DNA from: Pedobacter steynii
GTDB lineage: Bacteria > Bacteroidota > Bacteroidia > Sphingobacteriales > Sphingobacteriaceae
Length of the DNA stretch: 64,000 nucleotides
Direction: 5' to 3'
Assembly: GCF_001721645.1 (NCBI RefSeq)
Contig: NZ_CP017141.1
Coordinates: 1,922,001-1,986,000 of the forward strand
In this document: positions 62,330 through 64,000 of the stretch, in pieces
How the letters are laid out: each line of letters opens with the position of its first letter
How positions within the stretch are numbered: position 1 is the first letter of the stretch
Notes under the pieces: generated by a model
Told to the model about the DNA's origin: nothing
Databases searched by the model: none
Seen by the model: the letters and a program-made list of their open reading frames with translations, nothing else
Position numbers and translations under genes: made by a program

Positions 62330-62731
62330 ATGGATATTGAAGAATTATTACCTCAGCAGCCAGAGGGTTCAAAAGAAGAGCAAAAAAAACAAAGTCCGCT
62401 GATCAGTTTGGAAAAAGACCTCGAATTGTATTCCGACTCTGTTAAAGAGGTTGCAGTGGCAATTATGAGTGAAGGAATTTCTACACATCCGATCTTTGTT
62501 GCCCATCAGCATACGGTGAGTATAGGAGAGGTGATCCTGGATAGAAAAGAATTGAATACCGACTGGACGATTCAGGCTTCAACAATGGATGAATTTGTTG
62601 AAAAGGGAATTATTAATCCTGAAAGGAAAGCCTTGTTTCTGAAAAGCTATAAAAAGCCTGAAGATTATATGTGTGTGTTTGTCATTGTTCCGGAAGGAGC
62701 TAATTTCATTTATTACCCCTATAAAAAATAG
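62330..62731 (+). CDS. Conserved hypothetical protein behind rlmD
   Basis: A 133-residue cytosolic protein without signal or membrane segments. An acidic Gln/Lys-rich N-terminus (1-25) leads to a compact alpha/beta domain (VKEVAVAIMSEGISTHPIFVAHQ, then WTIQASTMDEFVEKGI, MCVFVIVPEGANFIYYPYK). I believe it is a conserved Bacteroidota protein of unknown function. It is 14 bp behind rlmD and shares its terminator. Confidence 0.75.
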   Translation: MDIEELLPQQPEGSKEEQKKQSPLISLEKDLELYSDSVKEVAVAIMSEGISTHPIFVAHQHTVSIGEVILDRKELNTDWTIQASTMDEFVEKGIINPERKALFLKSYKKPEDYMCVFVIVPEGANFIYYPYKK

Positions 62732-62762
62732 TCTTTACCACGTTCGGTAAACTTACAATAGG

Positions 62763-62791
62763 AATGCCTCCATAACCTGGGGGCATTTTTT
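62763..62791 (+). terminator. Terminator of the rlmD unit
   Basis: AATGCCTCC (62763-62771) pairs with GGGGGCATT (62779-62787) with one G-U pair, followed by a T-run to 62791. Confidence 0.75.
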
Positions 62792-62802
62792 ATGAATAAA
62801 AA

Positions 62803-62831
62803 ATCCCTGCCAGGAATTCCTGTACAGGGAT
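62803..62831 (-). terminator. Terminator of the head-GIN protein gene
   Basis: ATCCCTG (62803-62809) pairs with CAGGGAT (62825-62831) around an inner palindrome CAGGAATTCCTG (62811-62822), followed on the minus strand by six T. Confidence 0.7.
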
Positions 62832-62854
62832 AAACTAAAAACTAATGATCTAAA

Positions 62855-63571
62855 TTATTTTATTCTGGTTACATCTCCGCTTTTTGAGGATGATGTTTTA
62901 TTTAATGCAGGATTTCCTTTGTAATTGATATCGCTTCCACCACTGGCACTGGCTTCCAGTCCTTTGGTAACATGCACATTGGCATCAGAGCCGCCACTTG
63001 CACTTACTTTGGCGTACTCAGATACAAGGTTAAGTGCATCTACATCTGAACCTCCACTAGATTGGATGTTCATGTTGGAAACTGTTCCTTTAAGATTCGC
63101 ATCAGACCCACCGCTAACGCTTAATTCCAGGTCCCTTGCTGCAATGTCAAGTTTGATGTCAGAGCCCCCTGAAGCCTGTATTTTAAGTGAGGTGGTTTTT
63201 AGGGTGTTTTGGCTATAAACGTCACTTCCCCCACTGGCAGAAACGGCCCGCAGGGTTTTATAGTTTACATATACCTTTAAGGATTGATCTTTAAATATTC
63301 TCTGCCAACTGATGTTCTTTTTGTATCTGATGTTTAGTGAAGATCCGTTTTTTTCTACTTCCACATTTTTAATCAGGTCCTCGTGTCCGCTGATCTTTAT
63401 ATTTTCTGAGTTGCTTTGTGTCAGATAAAGGTCTATTCCACTGGAAACAGTTACTTCATTAAAATTAGTAAGGGAAACATTTTTGCTCTGCTGTGCTGTC
63501 GCTGTAGTGGTATTTAAGGAAAAAGCAAGAAGTACAGGAAGGGCAGATTTAAAGAGGGATGTACTTTTCAT
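62855..63571 (-). CDS. Head-GIN domain (DUF2807) secreted protein with SGGSD repeats
   Basis: A 238-residue exported protein (signal 1-27, ending ATAQ). The DUF2807 region starts with NFNEVTVSSGIDLYLTQ and carries six SGGSD motifs at 113, 134, 153, 172, 192 and 210, spaced 18-21 residues, which fits one turn of a beta-helix each. Members are called putative auto-transporter adhesins but their role is unknown. The promoter looks ECF-type, so it may belong to an envelope stress response. Confidence 0.9.
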   Translation of the reverse strand: MKSTSLFKSALPVLLAFSLNTTTATAQQSKNVSLTNFNEVTVSSGIDLYLTQSNSENIKISGHEDLIKNVEVEKNGSSLNIRYKKNISWQRIFKDQSLKVYVNYKTLRAVSASGGSDVYSQNTLKTTSLKIQASGGSDIKLDIAARDLELSVSGGSDANLKGTVSNMNIQSSGGSDVDALNLVSEYAKVSASGGSDANVHVTKGLEASASGGSDINYKGNPALNKTSSSKSGDVTRIK

Positions 63572-63599
63572 ACTGTTTTTTGGTTAAGGTTTATAAGGA

Positions 63600-63627
63600 T
63601 TAGACGCAGCAAGGTGTGAAACGTTGC
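63600..63627 (-). promoter_or_regulatory. ECF-sigma-type promoter of the head-GIN gene
   Basis: On the minus strand GCAAC (63627-63623) is followed after 16 nt by CGTCTAA (63606-63600). This matches the general ECF pattern of an AAC-type -35 and a CGTC-type -10. Transcription would start near 63593, 22 bases before the ATG. Confidence 0.5.
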
Positions 63628-63653
63628 ATCATTTAGAAATTATTTTTCAAATA

Positions 63654-63685
63654 TTTGAATATGCCCCTTAAAATCGTTCTTTTTG
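63654..63685 (+). promoter_or_regulatory. Promoter of the phosphoribosyltransferase gene
   Basis: TTTG (63654-63657), 20 nt and TCTTTTTG (63678-63685; one mismatch to TAnnTTTG) fit the Bacteroidota consensus. Transcript start is expected near 63689, 20 bases before the ATG. Confidence 0.5.
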
Positions 63686-63708
63686 TAGTATAAACAATGA
63701 AATAACAA

Positions 63709-64000
63709 ATGGCAGAATCTCAATTACTTATTCTTGATAAGAAGCAGATACAACAAAAGATTAACAGGATTGCTTACCAGGTATTGGAAGATAACCTTAA
63801 TGAGAAGGAAATTGTATTGGCCGGAATATGGGATAGAGGCTATAAGATAGCCTTACGCTTAAAGAAAGTGTTATCTAAGATTTCTGATCTTAAGGTTACC
63901 ATGCTAAAGGTCGATCTGGATCGTGTGAGCACGAAACTGATCGCAAATACAGATTTGGATGAAAGCCATTGGAAAAACAAGGTGATTATTTTAGTGGATG
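63709..64000 (+). CDS. Phosphoribosyltransferase-family protein (cut by window end)
   Basis: The frame opens at ATG 63709 (MAESQLLILDKK) and is still open at the last base, 97 codons. IVLAGIWDRGYKIALRLKKVL and KVTMLKVDLDR match the N-terminal part of PyrR/hypoxanthine-type phosphoribosyltransferases, and NKVIILVD is the start of the PRPP loop, which lies beyond the window. Regulator (PyrR-like) versus salvage enzyme cannot be decided. Confidence 0.8.
   Translation, partial: MAESQLLILDKKQIQQKINRIAYQVLEDNLNEKEIVLAGIWDRGYKIALRLKKVLSKISDLKVTMLKVDLDRVSTKLIANTDLDESHWKNKVIILVD

Overview
The window is a stretch of Bacteroidota chromosome, most likely from a Pedobacter-like member of the Sphingobacteriaceae. 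Signs of this are the SusC/SusD pair, the ECF sigma/FecR/STN-type TonB receptor locus, DUF5686 and head-GIN proteins, a BrxA/BrxB bacilliredoxin, epimerase-type threonine dehydrogenase, and promoters of the Bacteroidota form (TTTG, about 20 nt, TAnnTTTG) with no Shine-Dalgarno signals. Nearly all genes look chromosomal and intact. Both edges cut a gene: a TonB-dependent receptor on the left and a phosphoribosyltransferase on the right.

Layout. 1-4115 (minus): ECF sigma factor, FecR anti-sigma factor and TonB-dependent receptor, a trans-envelope signalling unit. 4116-7764: a gene-poor segment bounded by copies of the tRNA-Asn 3' end, holding one AT-rich serine beta-lactamase-like hydrolase, a 128-bp imperfect palindrome and the intact tRNA-Asn; it looks like the remnant of a tRNA-targeted insertion. 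7765-20747: housekeeping genes, including bacilliredoxin, cdaA, folP, a DUF1599 protein, a BT_3928/DoxX-like membrane protein, an orphan ABC permease, aroK, a thioesterase, DoxX, TetR, truA, a GH20 hexosaminidase, dacB and asd.

21033-31370 (minus) is a coherent set for 3-keto-glycoside metabolism: a Tat-tagged small subunit and GMC flavoprotein dehydrogenase, a lipoprotein cytochrome c as likely electron acceptor, two Gfo/Idh/MocA oxidoreductases, a DUF1080 (3-keto-disaccharide hydrolase family) protein, three TIM-barrel sugar isomerases and an MFS sugar/nucleoside symporter. Expected flow: a glycoside is oxidised at C3 in the periplasm, cleaved, imported and reduced or isomerised.

31663-34160 holds epimerase-type threonine dehydrogenase, YebC and an esterase. 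34251-48645 (minus) is a polysaccharide utilisation locus: GH3, SGNH hydrolase, GH43 with discoidin and FnIII modules, an unknown secreted protein, a PF10091 glucoamylase-type hydrolase, SusD, SusC and a membrane-tethered triple-tyrosine/LuxR regulator. PF10091 plus BglX-type GH3 makes a beta-1,2-glucan-like substrate a reasonable guess, but only a guess. 48658-64000 returns to housekeeping: TrhO, an SDR, a C1 peptidase, a hydroxyacid dehydrogenase, an S24-type regulator facing an unknown protein, DUF5686, kbl (the partner of the threonine dehydrogenase), pheS with a lipoprotein and TetR, rlmD, a head-GIN protein behind an ECF-like promoter, and the partial phosphoribosyltransferase.

Several start codons were moved downstream of the longest open frame because a TAnnTTTG promoter element overlaps or lies just before the upstream TTG/GTG codon (folP, the thioesterase, kbl). 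Two small ORFs (36 and 46 codons) between TetR and rlmD are also described. All functions come from reading motifs by eye; no database search was possible.
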